Made by a program: the position numbers and the translations under genes | Part shown: positions 30,086 through 41,756 of the stretch, in pieces | Layout: each line of letters opens with the position of its first letter | How positions within the stretch are numbered: position 1 is the first letter of the stretch | The notes under the pieces: generated by a model | The model's database searches: none | What the model was told of the DNA's origin: nothing | What the model saw: only the letters and a program-made list of their open reading frames with translations | NCBI GenBank assembly: GCA_038501625.1 | Contig: JAZAYU010000010.1 | Location: 7,771,380 to 7,835,379, forward strand | Length of the DNA stretch: 64,000 nucleotides | Source of the DNA: Corbicula japonica | Taxonomy: Eukaryota > Mollusca > Bivalvia > Venerida > Cyrenidae | Direction: 5' to 3'

Positions 30086-31815
30086 TGGCTTCACTAATGT
30101 TCATAGTGTACATATTTTTTGTACTGTTGAAGTCTCAAGTTATTTTCTGTATTTTTCAGAAAATGAGAACATTCATACTTTGCGTTTACCTTGTTAGCAT
30201 AACAGAGTCTGTTCTTATTAGGCAGAGCGTTATCTTTCAAAAGATAAATGAAATTTCAACCAGTCGTGCAAGATGGCTCGCAAGCATTGTTGTTGATCTT
30301 AAACCTTTCGATGAATTTTTGATAAAAGTTAAGGTTGACGTTAAGAATGCCGTTGAGCTTGTTAGTGCAATAGTTAAATATTATGAGAATTCTCGCCAAG
30401 TTGAGTATGTCAATGCATTTAAGTCTTTAGAAAAAGAAATTCAATATTTGGATGAGACGCGCGAAACTATTGTCGAGAATTTCTATGATTTGAAAATGCA
30501 ACCAGTTAAACATAGAAATCGGCGTAGTTTGCTCCCTTTTGTCGGTGAAGCATTGAACTTTTTATTTGGCACAGTTGACGAGTCACAACTCAAAAGTATT
30601 CAAAGAAATGTCAAACAACTTGCTTCAAACCAACAACATATTCTGCATGTTGTTAACGAGAGTATCTCGATTATAAATGCTTCATGGATTCAAATTAGCG
30701 AAAACAGGCACTCCATTATCGAACTTATTGCATCTTATCATGCATTAGATGCAAGGCTTAAAAGCATAACAGAAAACTTGAGCAGAGAAATCGGCGAAAC
30801 TCGTTACTATGTAGACATGTTTACCCGACTAGATCTACTTATTGATGAAATTAAAAGTATGCTTCAAAGCGCTAGACTCTATTTTGAACATCTGAAAAGC
30901 AAAATAGATTTTCTTTGTTTAGGCCGAATTTCACCAAGTGTCATAAACCCAAATCAATTGCGTTTGTTGCTTCTCGAAATTAAATCTAATCTTCCACCTA
31001 CCTTAGCATTAATTGAAGACCCAAAACAAGATTTATGGACTTATTACCGACACTTAACATCCACAGCTGTTTTGGATAATGAACAGGTTATCATTGTAAT
31101 TGATGTCCCTGTTATTCAAGTTTCTGAGATGTTTGATTATTTTTCGGTGATAAACCTCCCTTTAATCTTTACCGGAAATCCAATAATAAATTCAGGAAAA
31201 AATAATGCTAATCTGATCGCTACCTATGAATTAGAGACTAATCACTTCTTGATAGACAAACGCAGGACCAAATACGCTCTACTGACTGACGAAGACAGTG
31301 CAACTTGCAGACATTCTGATATCAAATGGTGTGCAATAAAAAGTCCTATATATTTTGTCAGTGTATCTAAATTGTGTACATTAAGTCTTTTCTTTGCTAA
31401 CTTTGACGAAGTGCAAGAATATTGCAAGGTATCTGTTACCTTGAATAACAGATTACCAATGGCAATGGCATTAGATAACAATCAATGGTCTATTGCAGTT
31501 TCGGAACCTTTGCAACTTTCTGTTGTTTGTGAAACAACTCAATCTCAAGTGACTACACATCAAATAGAACCACCTTTACAAATTGTCACTTTGCCAGAAA
31601 AATGTACAGCTTCAAGCAAACATTTTACATTGACTTCCCAATACAAACAGAGCTTGACTGTTGCAAATGATACATCTGATTTAAAAATACTCCGTACTGT
31701 AAACTTTTCTAACAATTTCATTTGGCAACCGTTTACTCAAAAACTTCAAAATTACACCTCTATTCAGTTGCCGGAGAAATTAAAAGAAATCCGCCAGATG
31801 CCACTTGATCGTTAA
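30085..31815 (+). CDS. env: F-type envelope glycoprotein, ectodomain part (frame broken before the anchor)
   Basis: 576 codons from the ATG that overlaps the pol stop. Spliced RNA would more likely use the ATG at 30163 (residue 27), which starts a good signal peptide. A furin-type RNRR lies at 144-147. It is followed by a hydrophobic fusion-peptide-like stretch (148-163, SLLPFVGEALNFLFGT) and heptad-like helices. This is the arrangement of baculovirus F and errantivirus Env proteins, which mediate membrane fusion. The frame stops at 31813-31815 before any transmembrane segment. The anchor is in the next frame, so this copy as read would give a secreted, unanchored product. Confidence 0.85.
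   Translation: MASLMFIVYIFFVLLKSQVIFCIFQKMRTFILCVYLVSITESVLIRQSVIFQKINEISTSRARWLASIVVDLKPFDEFLIKVKVDVKNAVELVSAIVKYYENSRQVEYVNAFKSLEKEIQYLDETRETIVENFYDLKMQPVKHRNRRSLLPFVGEALNFLFGTVDESQLKSIQRNVKQLASNQQHILHVVNESISIINASWIQISENRHSIIELIASYHALDARLKSITENLSREIGETRYYVDMFTRLDLLIDEIKSMLQSARLYFEHLKSKIDFLCLGRISPSVINPNQLRLLLLEIKSNLPPTLALIEDPKQDLWTYYRHLTSTAVLDNEQVIIVIDVPVIQVSEMFDYFSVINLPLIFTGNPIINSGKNNANLIATYELETNHFLIDKRRTKYALLTDEDSATCRHSDIKWCAIKSPIYFVSVSKLCTLSLFFANFDEVQEYCKVSVTLNNRLPMAMALDNNQWSIAVSEPLQLSVVCETTQSQVTTHQIEPPLQIVTLPEKCTASSKHFTLTSQYKQSLTVANDTSDLKILRTVNFSNNFIWQPFTQKLQNYTSIQLPEKLKEIRQMPLDR
30140..30165 (+). promoter_or_regulatory. Candidate env splice acceptor and start
   Basis: A pyrimidine-rich run ends in TTTTTCAG (AG 30158-30159), 3 nt before ATG 30163. 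That ATG begins a signal peptide, which fits a spliced env message as in errantiviruses. Confidence 0.55.
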
Positions 31816-32182
31816 TGAGTTACAAAACTTAGACCAGGTAGACGAAAGCGAAATTGAAATTCCAAATTGGGGAATATCATTTGGCACTTTCTTGTTGATA
31901 ACGTTGGCAATTGCCTTGTTGTGCCTCTGTCGAAAATGGGGATGTTTCTCAAAACTCTGTTCTGCTAAAGGTTTGTGTGAGTATGAATCGTCAAAGACCA
32001 AGAACATTGAACTGAACGAGATGCCGGCTCAGAATTCCGGGCAGAATGTTTCTTCTGCAGAGGGACAAACAACCCTCTCATCATCACGTAGACCAGTGGA
32101 TCGAATGATACGTTTGATATATCCACGGCTGTCAACAGAAGATAAGGCAGGAACTGAGACAATTAACCAGACTCACCTGTGA
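31784..32182 (+). pseudogene. Displaced env transmembrane and cytoplasmic segment (+1 frame)
   Basis: The frame is open from 31784 and overlaps the end of env by 32 nt. From the codon at 31805, residues 22-43 form a transmembrane helix (ISFGTFLLITLAIALLCLC), followed by a basic, Cys-containing cytoplasmic tail. By family architecture it is the C-terminal part of Env. It is separated by a frame change between 31784 and 31815, either a mutation, an assembly error or a recoding site. It has no good ATG of its own. Confidence 0.75.
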
Positions 32183-32866
32183 ACATTGATAACTTATCAT
32201 TAGCAAGTACACTAATGATATGAACATTTTATTGTGTGTTTATCTAGCGTAGATTTCTTCAGTCTGGACTAGCTGTAAATATTAGTAGGAAACCAGAACT
32301 GCTATTGAGAGAAAACAGTAAAGCAATTTAATGTAGTTCTGTCGAGATTGTATATATAGCCCAATCGACCAAGAAGACCTGTACCCCACTGAGAATAGTA
32401 ATTAGAAAGTTTAAACGTCAGCAACAACAGAACTAAAGCAAGAACGATTATGATATCCAGATGAACGATTGAACACCTGCACAAGTTAATACGGACAATC
32501 TTAATCTTCTCAGAGATGAAACAATGGTTTTTCCCTATCAGACAATGCCACCGGTAAACGGATTTATGTTATTGGATTTCGGGACTTGTTGTTAAACACG
32601 CGTCGACAAGAAGACCGGAAGTTATTGGGACATTTCCACGTTCGAGACGGATCAAGACGAGGATTAACTTGTGATCATGAAGTGCCTTAGTGTTTTATTT
32701 TAAAGTAATTTATTTAAGCTTATTCTCGTTCATTCATGTGTTATTGTGTAATTTAATTAAAACCGTCGTGAGTAGAAAGACTAAAAGGCACAAACTCTTT
32801 TTGTTATACACTAGTGAAAGGACTTATTTAGTTTGAAAATAATAAATTAATATTCATTATTTTCAA
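32183..32866 (+). other. Element 3' untranslated region
   Basis: About 680 bp between the env tail and the polypurine tract, with no convincing frame. It may hold export or packaging sequences, but none is recognisable. Confidence 0.6.
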
Positions 32867-32882
32867 CTTAGTGGTGGACGAA
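32867..32882 (+). promoter_or_regulatory. Polypurine tract
   Basis: Purine-rich AGTGGTGGACGAA directly precedes the 3' LTR, the expected plus-strand primer position. It has two pyrimidine interruptions. Confidence 0.6.
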
Positions 32883-33390
32883 TGTAACAAAATAGGGGTC
32901 AAAATAGGGGTCAGGACATTAATATTTTGGTATGAACAAGTTTAAACTGTTAGTAATTCACCTCTTTAATACCGTAACACTTTTGTTGCCTCTCTGATAG
33001 TAGCAATGCTAATTTACCTGGAGAATAATTTTCCCAGAATTATCATTGGCTATCACTGGCAGATTAAACAAGTCTGCTAGAGAGCGTCTACCTGTCAATC
33101 AAATTTTGAACAGGTACATAACACCTGGCAGGCCTCGGAAAGTTGAGAGTTTCGTAGAGTTTTTCGAAGAATAAGTTTTGGGGTTTGATCTGGAAAGCTA
33201 GTCATGAAGAAGTTTAGTTTTGGGTTAGATCTAGAAAAGTTGTCTTAGAAAGTTTTGGGTACTTAAATAAGAATCGCGGAATATTTTGGATGGGCTAATA
33301 GTAACTTATAGAAGTAATAAACGGTAGAAACAGGACAGTGTTCTTTTATTCAAAACCCACTATACGATCAAGGACAAATAAAGTGCTACA
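32883..33390 (+). repeat. 3' LTR
   Basis: 508 bp, aligned with the 5' LTR without gaps and with one mismatch (A 33298 for G 24793). It ends in TACA directly before the AACC target copy. Confidence 0.95.
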
Positions 33391-33394
33391 AACC
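33391..33394. repeat. Target-site duplication AACC, right copy
   Basis: Matches 24374-24377 at the other end of the element and fixes the integration boundaries. Confidence 0.85.
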
Positions 33395-35202
33395 TTGGAG
33401 AAATGGCGCGTAACTCAGAGAGGACGAACATTATGTATTCATACATAAATTACCTCATTTCTGTTTAACAGTATAGCATCGTATAAACTTGAGTATCGAA
33501 TAAGATTTTTTTTTTAAATGCGACCCCAAGATGGGAAGCCCCTATTTCTAGAAATTTCTCGCTTCACTTTCAAGCGTATACGTCGTACATTGAAGATGCG
33601 GTACTGTTAACTTATGCCATTATAAAAAAGGTGGATGCACAACTGAATTAGAAAACACTGCAACAAAATTCTTCTCTACTGAAAGTTTTTTTTATTCAAT
33701 AATAAATTTCATTCAATGAATGCAATATATATATTTTTAAACTGTTGTTGTTCACATTTGTGTAAAATTTAAAAAGTCATATACATGTTTTAAATTCTTT
33801 ATTTTCATTCAATGTCGTTCACGTACAATATACATGTACTTAATACTTTTCTTGTTCCATTATATGTTTTCTGTTAGCATCTGTGAACCGAACATTTTTG
33901 TGTGCGTACTAAAAAGAAGAAATCATACTTAATATTATACAATACGACCTATTATAGCCGCAAGAATCTGTCATTAAACTTCTTTCAAAATTGACATTTA
34001 GTTACTGCTTCGGGCCGACGATGTACCAAAATCTAATTTAATCCGTCCTTTTGTTTAGATTTTAATCGATATTCATCTTCCAACATGACCTTTTTGCTAC
34101 GGAAGAGCTGATTGGCTGATTTTTTTTATCGCGCCCATCTCTTTTCGACGCATTTTACGACTGGATCATACCATTTGAAAAAGAAATTTATGTCACTTAC
34201 TTCTTTTCCAATCAAATAAACTACATTAAATCTGAAAACATATATAGGTAAAAATATTGAGGTCGCAATTTTGATGGAAAATGATCTAGGTCGAAAGTTT
34301 TGGCCTAAAACAAAATTTATATCAACTCTTAAAATGCATAAATCTGTAGAAAATTAATTGTAACAATACATCTTTGAGTTAAATTCTTTACAAAAGACTT
34401 TAGAAAAGACTTCGGTAAAACACAAATTGTCAATTTATTGAATTGTGTATTTTATACTTTTGTCTGCCGGAAATTGCACATTTTAGCAATCTTTGTATCG
34501 CAACTGAGATTTAAAAAACCCTCATAAATACTTAAAAAGACACTGCTGGCTCAGCGAGCTATAGTCATCAAGCTACATGTATTTTGTATCGGGACAAGTT
34601 AAACAATTACACCAACAGAATACAATATCCAAATTATAAAACATTAAATCTTAAGTTTTAAGTAATTAATACAAGTTGGCCACTAGCTGCTATCTGGTAC
34701 CTCAAATATCAATTATTGACACTCTTTTAAAAGGCTATCAGAAAACTTTAACACAACATACTGTCCCCACTTTTCATCAAATTCTAATGTTCTCACTTTC
34801 CGACGCAACCTATTGTCTTCACAACTTTTGCTTAATTCCTTGGCAGAATTAAGTGTGTTACCTTTCCATTTCTATTTGAACGTTACCTTCAGTTTATATA
34901 CTGTATTGTTGTTTTGGAAAGACAACAATTAAGCTCAAAGAACATTACTAATGGTTTATGCTTAAAAGATTCACAGCTTTTATATTGATATACCCTCCGA
35001 AACACTTTTCAGTGAATTGAGATGAATTGAAGTCGATGAGCGAGTAGAAGTTAACAAATCTCCAATGTTCAAAGTATGGTATGTAACAAAACTACTCCTT
35101 TTGTTCACGTGTATATTACACGAACACAATAAATATGTTTTGCAAGTATTTGGTACTATGTGTGTGCAGAAGTCTGATTTAAAAATAACTAGAAAAACAC
35201 AC
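33395..35202. other. 1.8 kb, nothing recognised
   Basis: AT-rich host DNA after the element. No frame, repeat family or RNA gene could be supported. Confidence 0.45.
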
Positions 35203-35525
35203 TATTCTAGTTCTAAAATATTATATAGTTATTTGGTTTTTTGACAGGGAATGTGAGGATATATTGCCGGTCTGGGTGTCATATTACCCGAGCCGCAGGC
35301 GAGGGATAATATGACACCCAGACCGGCAATATATCCTCACATACCCTTTCAAGGAACCAAATAATTCTAGTTCTAAAATATTATATAGTTATTTGGTTTT
35401 TTGACAGGGAATGTGAGGATATATTGCCGGTCTGGGTGTCATATTACCCGAGCCGCAGGCGAGGGATAATATGACACCCAGACCGGCAATATATCCTCAC
35501 ATACCCTTTCAAGGAACCAAATAAT
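35203..35525. repeat. Tandemly duplicated 160-bp palindromic (foldback) unit
   Basis: Two copies with period 160 bp, identical by eye. Each contains perfect inverted arms of about 34 nt, GTGAGGATATATTGCCGG... and its inverse (35253-35286 with 35307-35340), around a GC-rich loop cccgagccgcaggcgaggga. Outer TATTTGGTT/AACCAAATA also pair. A diverged left half recurs at 52866-52990. Confidence 0.92.
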
Positions 35526-35651
35526 TGTTTTATTATACTGCAAAGACTTTTTCAGACAATATTAATAAGAAAACATCGATTTTTCGATTATTTCGCTTAT
35601 TTAATGCCGAACGGCTTAATTCCCCTCTGAGAACCTCAATTATTACATGTC

Positions 35652-35681
35652 TGACGTCATTAATTTACCTGCATGACGTCA
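35652..35681. promoter_or_regulatory. Two palindromic CRE-like sites
   Basis: TGACGTCA at 35652-35659 and 35674-35681, 22 bp apart. Downstream, an ATG in good context (35873) starts MADDNKRWEARRGN, with a GT donor-like site after the seventh codon. No following exon was found, so a promoter is only possible. Confidence 0.25.
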
Positions 35682-36069
35682 CTTCTATAGAAATTGAATG
35701 GACTATCCATTTGATTTTTATTCACAAAATTTGAGAATAATCTGATCGTTTTCAACGTTAAAAACATAACATAAATATTTTCTGTAACAATTTTAGTAAT
35801 TCCTAAGCATACCGCTTTATAATTTACAAGATCGGCTTCAAATTATGCATTTTTACGGAAATTCAAAACAAAATGGCGGACGACAACAAAAGGTGGGAGG
35901 CAAGACGGGGAAATTAAGGCACGTGCAGTTCATATCTATGGCCGATCCGTAAATACGGATATACATCAGCGGCAAATTATCCAATCAAATTCAAGGAAAT
36001 TTCTTTGCAGTATAATAAAGAATTATCTTCCCTGTAAACAGATGAAAAAGAAGAAATTATAAGCCACCG

Positions 36070-36185
36070 AAGATGTGAAATACGAAAATATTTCAGGCTC
36101 GGTTTCATTAAGCCGGTTCATGAGCAGTAATGGAAATTAATATTACTGACCTTGCCGCCTAGCCCCGGTTTGAGCGCATCTCAAT
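36070..36185 (-). repeat. R3 repeat fragment
   Basis: On the - strand it carries the core ...CAGTAATATTAATTTCC, GGCTTAATGAAACCGAGCC of the family described at 45360-46745. Confidence 0.6.
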
Positions 36186-37660
36186 AAAACTTAACTCAAA
36201 ACAAAATATCTAATATTTAGGTATAATATGCCAAATATTACACACCAGAAGAAGCAGGCATCATGCCTAACGGATGTAGTTTGTTAACCTACCAACATGG
36301 TGAGTCTTCTTGTCCGTATAGACCTACAGACGAATTCTCAAAACCAAGACGATATAAATTCTGTATACTCCCTTTTTCTGAATTATATTGGTCAGGTGAT
36401 TCAAACTTCATAAATTGAAAACAAGACTTTTTTTTTTCAAGAAATGAACACGGGACCCATTAGTGTCCTGAACTAGTTTGATTTAGAAGTCCTTAAGCCA
36501 CTAAGTTTAGTATCCGCTCTGTTCAAGGAATATTAATATTTTCAAATACAAATTGCATTTATACTTATTTTTTCCTCAATACTCATGTTTACCCTAAGTT
36601 GTATGTTCTACCTGTTAATTGAAAATCTGATCGTTACCTAGAAACCAGATTGCTAAATTAAAGCAAGTCAACACCAGGCGAGTGTAATTCCTATTTTTCC
36701 CCTGTAAGTGAAACTGTTTATTAGTATTGTTGCAGAAGAGAACAGCGAATCTTGACATGCAATTTGGCGAATGCAAAGTGTTACATCTTGGAAGCAAAAT
36801 GGTTTTCCTATTGATGAGAAATAACATTCATACAGCGATTGCAACGAATTTAGTAACGTAGACTTAAACAACCATCATTTAACTGTACTCATGCCAATTT
36901 TCACCTACTAATTTCTTGTTTCGAAATGTCAACATAATTTAATAGCTGACATGGAGGATAAAAATGGTGAACTGGGAAAATCCGATTCTTGGTAAATTGT
37001 AACAATCAGATTTCAAGTTAACGGTTTGCATATTTTGTATTATATTATGCTTAAATCATTCCAATACAGAAGAGTCTGTTGAATTTTATTAAATTTCAAT
37101 AAACAATGTTATAAATATTGATAACTCAGACAATAGCGACACCTAAGATGTTTCTAAACCAGATCAAATTTGAATCAACAATCACATAGATTGGAAACAT
37201 GACAACTTCCTTCCGAGACCATGTAGCTTCAACAGAGAACAGTTCATATTTGTAATCAATTGAATGTGATTCTCAAATATCAATTGCACTTTCGAATCCC
37301 TTTCCTGCTGTACATATTAAGTAGCTTAATATTTTAAGTACTTGTAAACGTTTTATAAGATAGTTAGAAAGTTGTTTTAGTCATAATGTAATCCAGATGA
37401 TTACAACATTTTAACTGTGATAAAAACGAGATAAATGCTTTGAAAAATAAACTGTGCTGGACCAGTTGAAAAGATAGTTGAAAGTTCTTTCCTACAAAAC
37501 ATAGCAACTGAATGTCAAAAACATCACTTTGGTTTCCCATGGGTTCAAGGGGTTAAACCGTATTAGACTTTGTCATTAAAGCCAACCCAATCCAGATCTA
37601 AGAACACATTAATATGGTTGCAGCTACCTGGAATGTGTTTTGACGCGCTGTAACATCAAA
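36186..37660. other. 1.5 kb, nothing recognised
   Basis: AT-rich, with only chance frames on both strands. Confidence 0.4.
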
Positions 37661-37728
37661 ATAAAAACTGGAGACCAGTCTCAAATTTCAGCCAATAAAA
37701 TGCTTCAGATTTAAGTCTTGTATTCAAT
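37661..37728. repeat. Degraded hairpin MITE fragment
   Basis: Contains ctggagaccagtctcaaatt, cagccaataaaatgctt and agatttaagtcttg, a collapsed version of the hairpin family. Confidence 0.5.
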
Positions 37729-37729
37729 C

Positions 37730-37796
<67 letters not shown>
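37730..37796. repeat. (ATT)n microsatellite
   Basis: An uninterrupted run of about 22 ATT units directly after the hairpin MITE fragment. Confidence 0.95.
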
Positions 37797-39150
37797 CTTA
37801 TAGCCAGCTTTGTTTGCTTTTTAAGGTATATATAATTTAAAGTACGTTTTGATTAAAGTCATAAATCACAAAATGCTGTTTAATTAAACAAGGTCACATT
37901 TTAATCTGGGTTAAACGTGCTGGTGTTTCATGATGTTTCCCACATCCGTCAACCGGCAGATCAGGGAGCGGACGACAGATCCATGAACAGGCACGATAAG
38001 TTTTTGGATATTTGACTGAAGTGTCCGTAATTTTCATTTTCTCTAGTTTTTATTAACCGTTATCTGGTTTAAGGTTTGTTTAAACTCGTGCAATATATGG
38101 AAGCTTAAATGGCAGTCATCGGAACTGAAATAGGTCCTCCACAGCGCATAAAGCCGGTTATACACATTGTTTTTTCTGTGCCCTATGCAGTTAATCATTG
38201 GAGAATTCATGAATGTGTCTCTAGTGAAAATAAGGCTATGTAAGGCTGATCAGGTTCCGCCATATACGTCATTTAAATGTTGTGACACTAGATACTTAAG
38301 GTAGCGTAGGTAGTTATATTCATTTCCGTGACTGCCTTTGAGCAGACTCCAACCAGCCTGAAATTTGTCATTTGTCATATTATTTTCTTAGTTCAGTGGC
38401 TTTCATATCCCCATTTTCATCTAATTTAAACTTAGATTAGATTATATATTTATTATGTTCTATGTCTGCAATCTTTGACATGATCTAATGTGGTATGGAT
38501 CTTGAGTTTTACTTGCAGAACACCCATTGAAGGCTAACACGATTCTTAATCCGTGGTGTCTAGCAAATATACAAGATTATGAAGATGTAGTTTTATTGCT
38601 CTTACAAAACTCTGATTGTACTTTGCAAATACATAAGTTTGCTTCAAATATTAAAGTCCACTTTAAAACGTTAAATTGTAAAATTGGCTAGATCTTACCA
38701 TCTTATTTAATTAAATAATGTGCTCTGGGCACAAACCTATCAAGTTTGGTTGACAGTGCCATTAACTACAGTCACTTCTGTTTTACGTGTTTGCGTGCTT
38801 TTGGATTCTAATTTGCTGAGTAGGTTAGTGGGTTGGCGTTAATTAAACAAGGCAGCGAGTACATGTCTGGCGGGGAAACAAACGTTTTTCTTGTTATTAA
38901 GGTAACAGTCCAATCTGTTTTACCTTGTTTTCGGGAATGATATACTGAAATGTTGCACTCGAGCTATTGGCCTCGAACAACAGTTTATTTCATCATTCAC
39001 CCCCCGCCGGACAACAGTTTTGACTGTTACCCATACAACAATGATCAACCAGATTTTGACACGGACTTTTTATTACCTCAAAATTCAGTCTTTTCTGAAC
39101 AGTCAGTTGTTTTTAAAATTCCTTTTAAATCTACATATTTATAACAGTAG
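37797..39150. other. 1.35 kb, nothing recognised
   Basis: No supported gene. A 64-codon frame at 38950-39144 has no motif or splice context. Confidence 0.4.
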
Positions 39151-39395
39151 AGTGGTTTGTGCCCTGTAGCGACCTTAAAACGTCGCCACGTACATTCGAT
39201 CAGTTTTGCTATTAATTATGATCTTTGAAAGCCGTTTAACACGCTTTTAATATTGGTAAACACAATTAGTTCCGTGGACACTTATGCATCTCCATTACTA
39301 CTCATGAATAGGCTCAGTCAAACCGAGTCAGAACTATATTGTTATTTGTCGTGTTCGGTAGCTTTCAAAGTTCCTTTTTCATCAATTATATGATG
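39150..39395 (+). repeat. R3 repeat copy, diverged
   Basis: Contains gaaagccgtttaacacg, then catgaataggctcagtcaaa, and tgtcgtgttcggtagctttc, in the family order. Confidence 0.6.
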
Positions 39396-40013
39396 CTATA
39401 ATTATTATTTGTCCCTCTCTTGGTCTACGTGAAGATTTATTTAATTGTGTATGTGACCAATCTTAACCATTTTTAATTAGTTAGAAGGAATCCTGTACCG
39501 TTACCGTAGTTTTTGTAAGAAGACCAATAGTTCTGAGAGCCTGGTGTACAGATCCTAAAGGTCAATTTATAAGATATTCTTCGGAGGTGACTTGGAAAAC
39601 GCTTTAAGCATTTCAGAAATATTCATTGTAGCGAACAATTTTTTTTCATGACTCCCAGACTTACAAACCGGCTTAATAGCAACTGACCATCGCACAACAC
39701 TTAACGAAACAAGATATGATTGGCGACTAGATGATTCCTATGGGAACAGGAGGATTTGTAAAATCTCATTTATTAGTGTGTTGTCTATCTGTTAGACCAA
39801 ATAGCTTTAATTATAATAGAATCCGATTCTATTGCATGTCGTCATTGCTTGCCTAATAAGACTGCTCTTCATGCTTCCAGGGTATTAGGCGAAATGATCA
39901 TTATGATCATAGCATTCATACTTGTTTTAGTGGCCACAAAACGATTTTTACTAGATCTAACATATTACTGATTCATTATTCTGTCTGTTAAAATTTAAAA
40001 TTTTACATATAAC

Positions 40014-40205
40014 CAATAAATATTTATTTATATGTAATATTTATTTATTTATATGTAATATTATTTATATGTAACATTTATTTATATGTAATATTTATTA
40101 ATTTTATTTTTATTTATTTTTTTATTTATTTTTTATTTATTTATTTGTTTGTTTGTTTATTTGTTTATTTGTTTATTTATTTATTTATTTATATATAATT
40201 TATTT
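40014..40205. repeat. TTTA/ATATGTAAT-rich low-complexity tract
   Basis: Repeated tttatatgtaatatt units pass into (tttattta)n and (ttgt)n. Simple-sequence expansion with no gene. Confidence 0.85.
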
Positions 40206-41219
40206 AACATGTTGAATGAGTTGTATTAGAGGAACCAATGTCCATGTTTCAGTTGATATACTGAAACCATTTAAATTTTAAAACTGTAATATTTCAGTAT
40301 ACTTTCGTTTTATCGAAACATTCCTAATATGTTTTACCACGCATTCCGAATACGGAAGTATGAAAAGTGAGCTAATTGCGATTGGCACTGAGCTACAGTT
40401 ATTGCGTCATTTGACATATTTCATTAATCATTCATGAGATTTAATGAATATGGCGTTTTAATGAACTCCTTTGCTCATTTTTTTCTATTCGTGTCTTCAG
40501 GTTTTTCACTTTTAGATATCATTATATTGTGGCCAGTAATTGCATCCAATGCACTTGCAAATTGAATTATTAACGTTTTTTTTACATTACTTTAGCTAGC
40601 TTTCTTGCGTTGACAAATATCAGAGTGACAATAGAAACTTTTATATCGATTTTGCCAAGTAAAATAAAACTGACGTTTTAAGCTCAGCCAGCATGAACAT
40701 TATTTGAACAAGAATGAAATATGCATATCAGGAATTGCCACATACAGAAGACACAGCATCCCCACACAGCAAAGAAGAAGAAAAATATAGGTCATTGATA
40801 ATAAAATGATCAATTTCAAAACAGACATCAACCAACTAACAAAAATAAGAGCCCAAGGTGTACCACCTTTCAAACAGTCAGTTGCAAAACAATTTGCCAC
40901 TTGTGTTTAAACCGGTTTCTTGGGTGCACCAAGGACTCGTAGATGTCTTAAGAGGCATAAATAAAAGTCCGCTGAATAAAACATCACTAAGAGTTACAAT
41001 TTTCTTTTAAGCATAGATTTTTCGCAAATATTATATTTTTGTTATAAACTTTTAGATGTTGTGTGTGTAATAAATCTAGATCTAATCAAAGATACCGCCT
41101 ACAGTTAAAACAAGCTGTAGCGTGCATCAACATGCACTTACCCTACCAGGTTCAATAAATAAATTTTAAAATAATGTTTGCCTTATTAAACTCCTTAAGT
41201 ACCCACTTTCTTGCTCGAC

Positions 41220-41302
41220 AAGTGGCCAAAGTTATAAAACTGAGCATGGGAACCAGTTTCAAATCTCAAGCATCTGATTTGCTGAAATGGCAACTGGCTG
41301 GC
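41220..41302. repeat. Half copy of the hairpin MITE
   Basis: Left arm with gttataaaactgagcatggg through gctgaaatggcaactgg. The right arm is missing. Confidence 0.65.
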
Positions 41303-41616
41303 TCAAGAGTGAGGATTGTGCAGCCTAGTGACCGTTCCATGGCGGTAATCCATAAATTCGTATTTTCGTTAATCGTTTGTGCACTAATTTGATATCGATC
41401 GTTTTATAATCCCATGTTATCTTTTTCTCTCGGCGTTTTGTCTGTGTGGAGAGGCGGTATTTTCTGATTGTGGATATTTTCACTTTTTATGAACATGTAT
41501 TTAATTTAACGTACGCACACTTGAAAGTTGGCTACTACATACTATCCAACGGTCAGTTGCAATACAAGTATCATAAAGTACTGTCAAGTAAAGTAATAAT
41601 GATTTTGATGTCCAGA

Positions 41617-41735
41617 TCCCAAGGATTACAAAACTGAGAATTGAGATCATTCTCAAATCTCAAACATCTGGTTGGCTGAAATGGAGATAAGATTTGAGAC
41701 TGGGCTTCCATCTCAGTTTTATAATCTGTCAGCCA
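41617..41735. repeat. Hairpin MITE copy with deleted centre
   Basis: The arms caaggattacaaaactgaga and ctcagttttataatctg remain. The palindrome centre is shortened. Confidence 0.65.
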
Positions 41736-41756
41736 GGTTCCAATTTTCAGATTAAT

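Larger units (their letters stand above)
24378..33390 (+). mobile_element. Complete Ty3/gypsy-type LTR retroelement with env (errantivirus-like)
   Basis: A 9,013-bp element with 508-bp LTRs at both ends, flanked by the 4-bp duplication AACC (24374-24377 and 33391-33394). The order is LTR, primer-binding site, leader repeats, gag, pol (protease, reverse transcriptase, RNase H, integrase), env, 3' untranslated region, LTR. This order, and integrase after RNase H, is that of Metaviridae. The F-type envelope is that of errantiviruses. The LTRs differ at one position by eye (G 24793, A 33298), so insertion was recent. gag and pol are open throughout. env is broken by a frame change near its membrane anchor. 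Confidence 0.95.
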
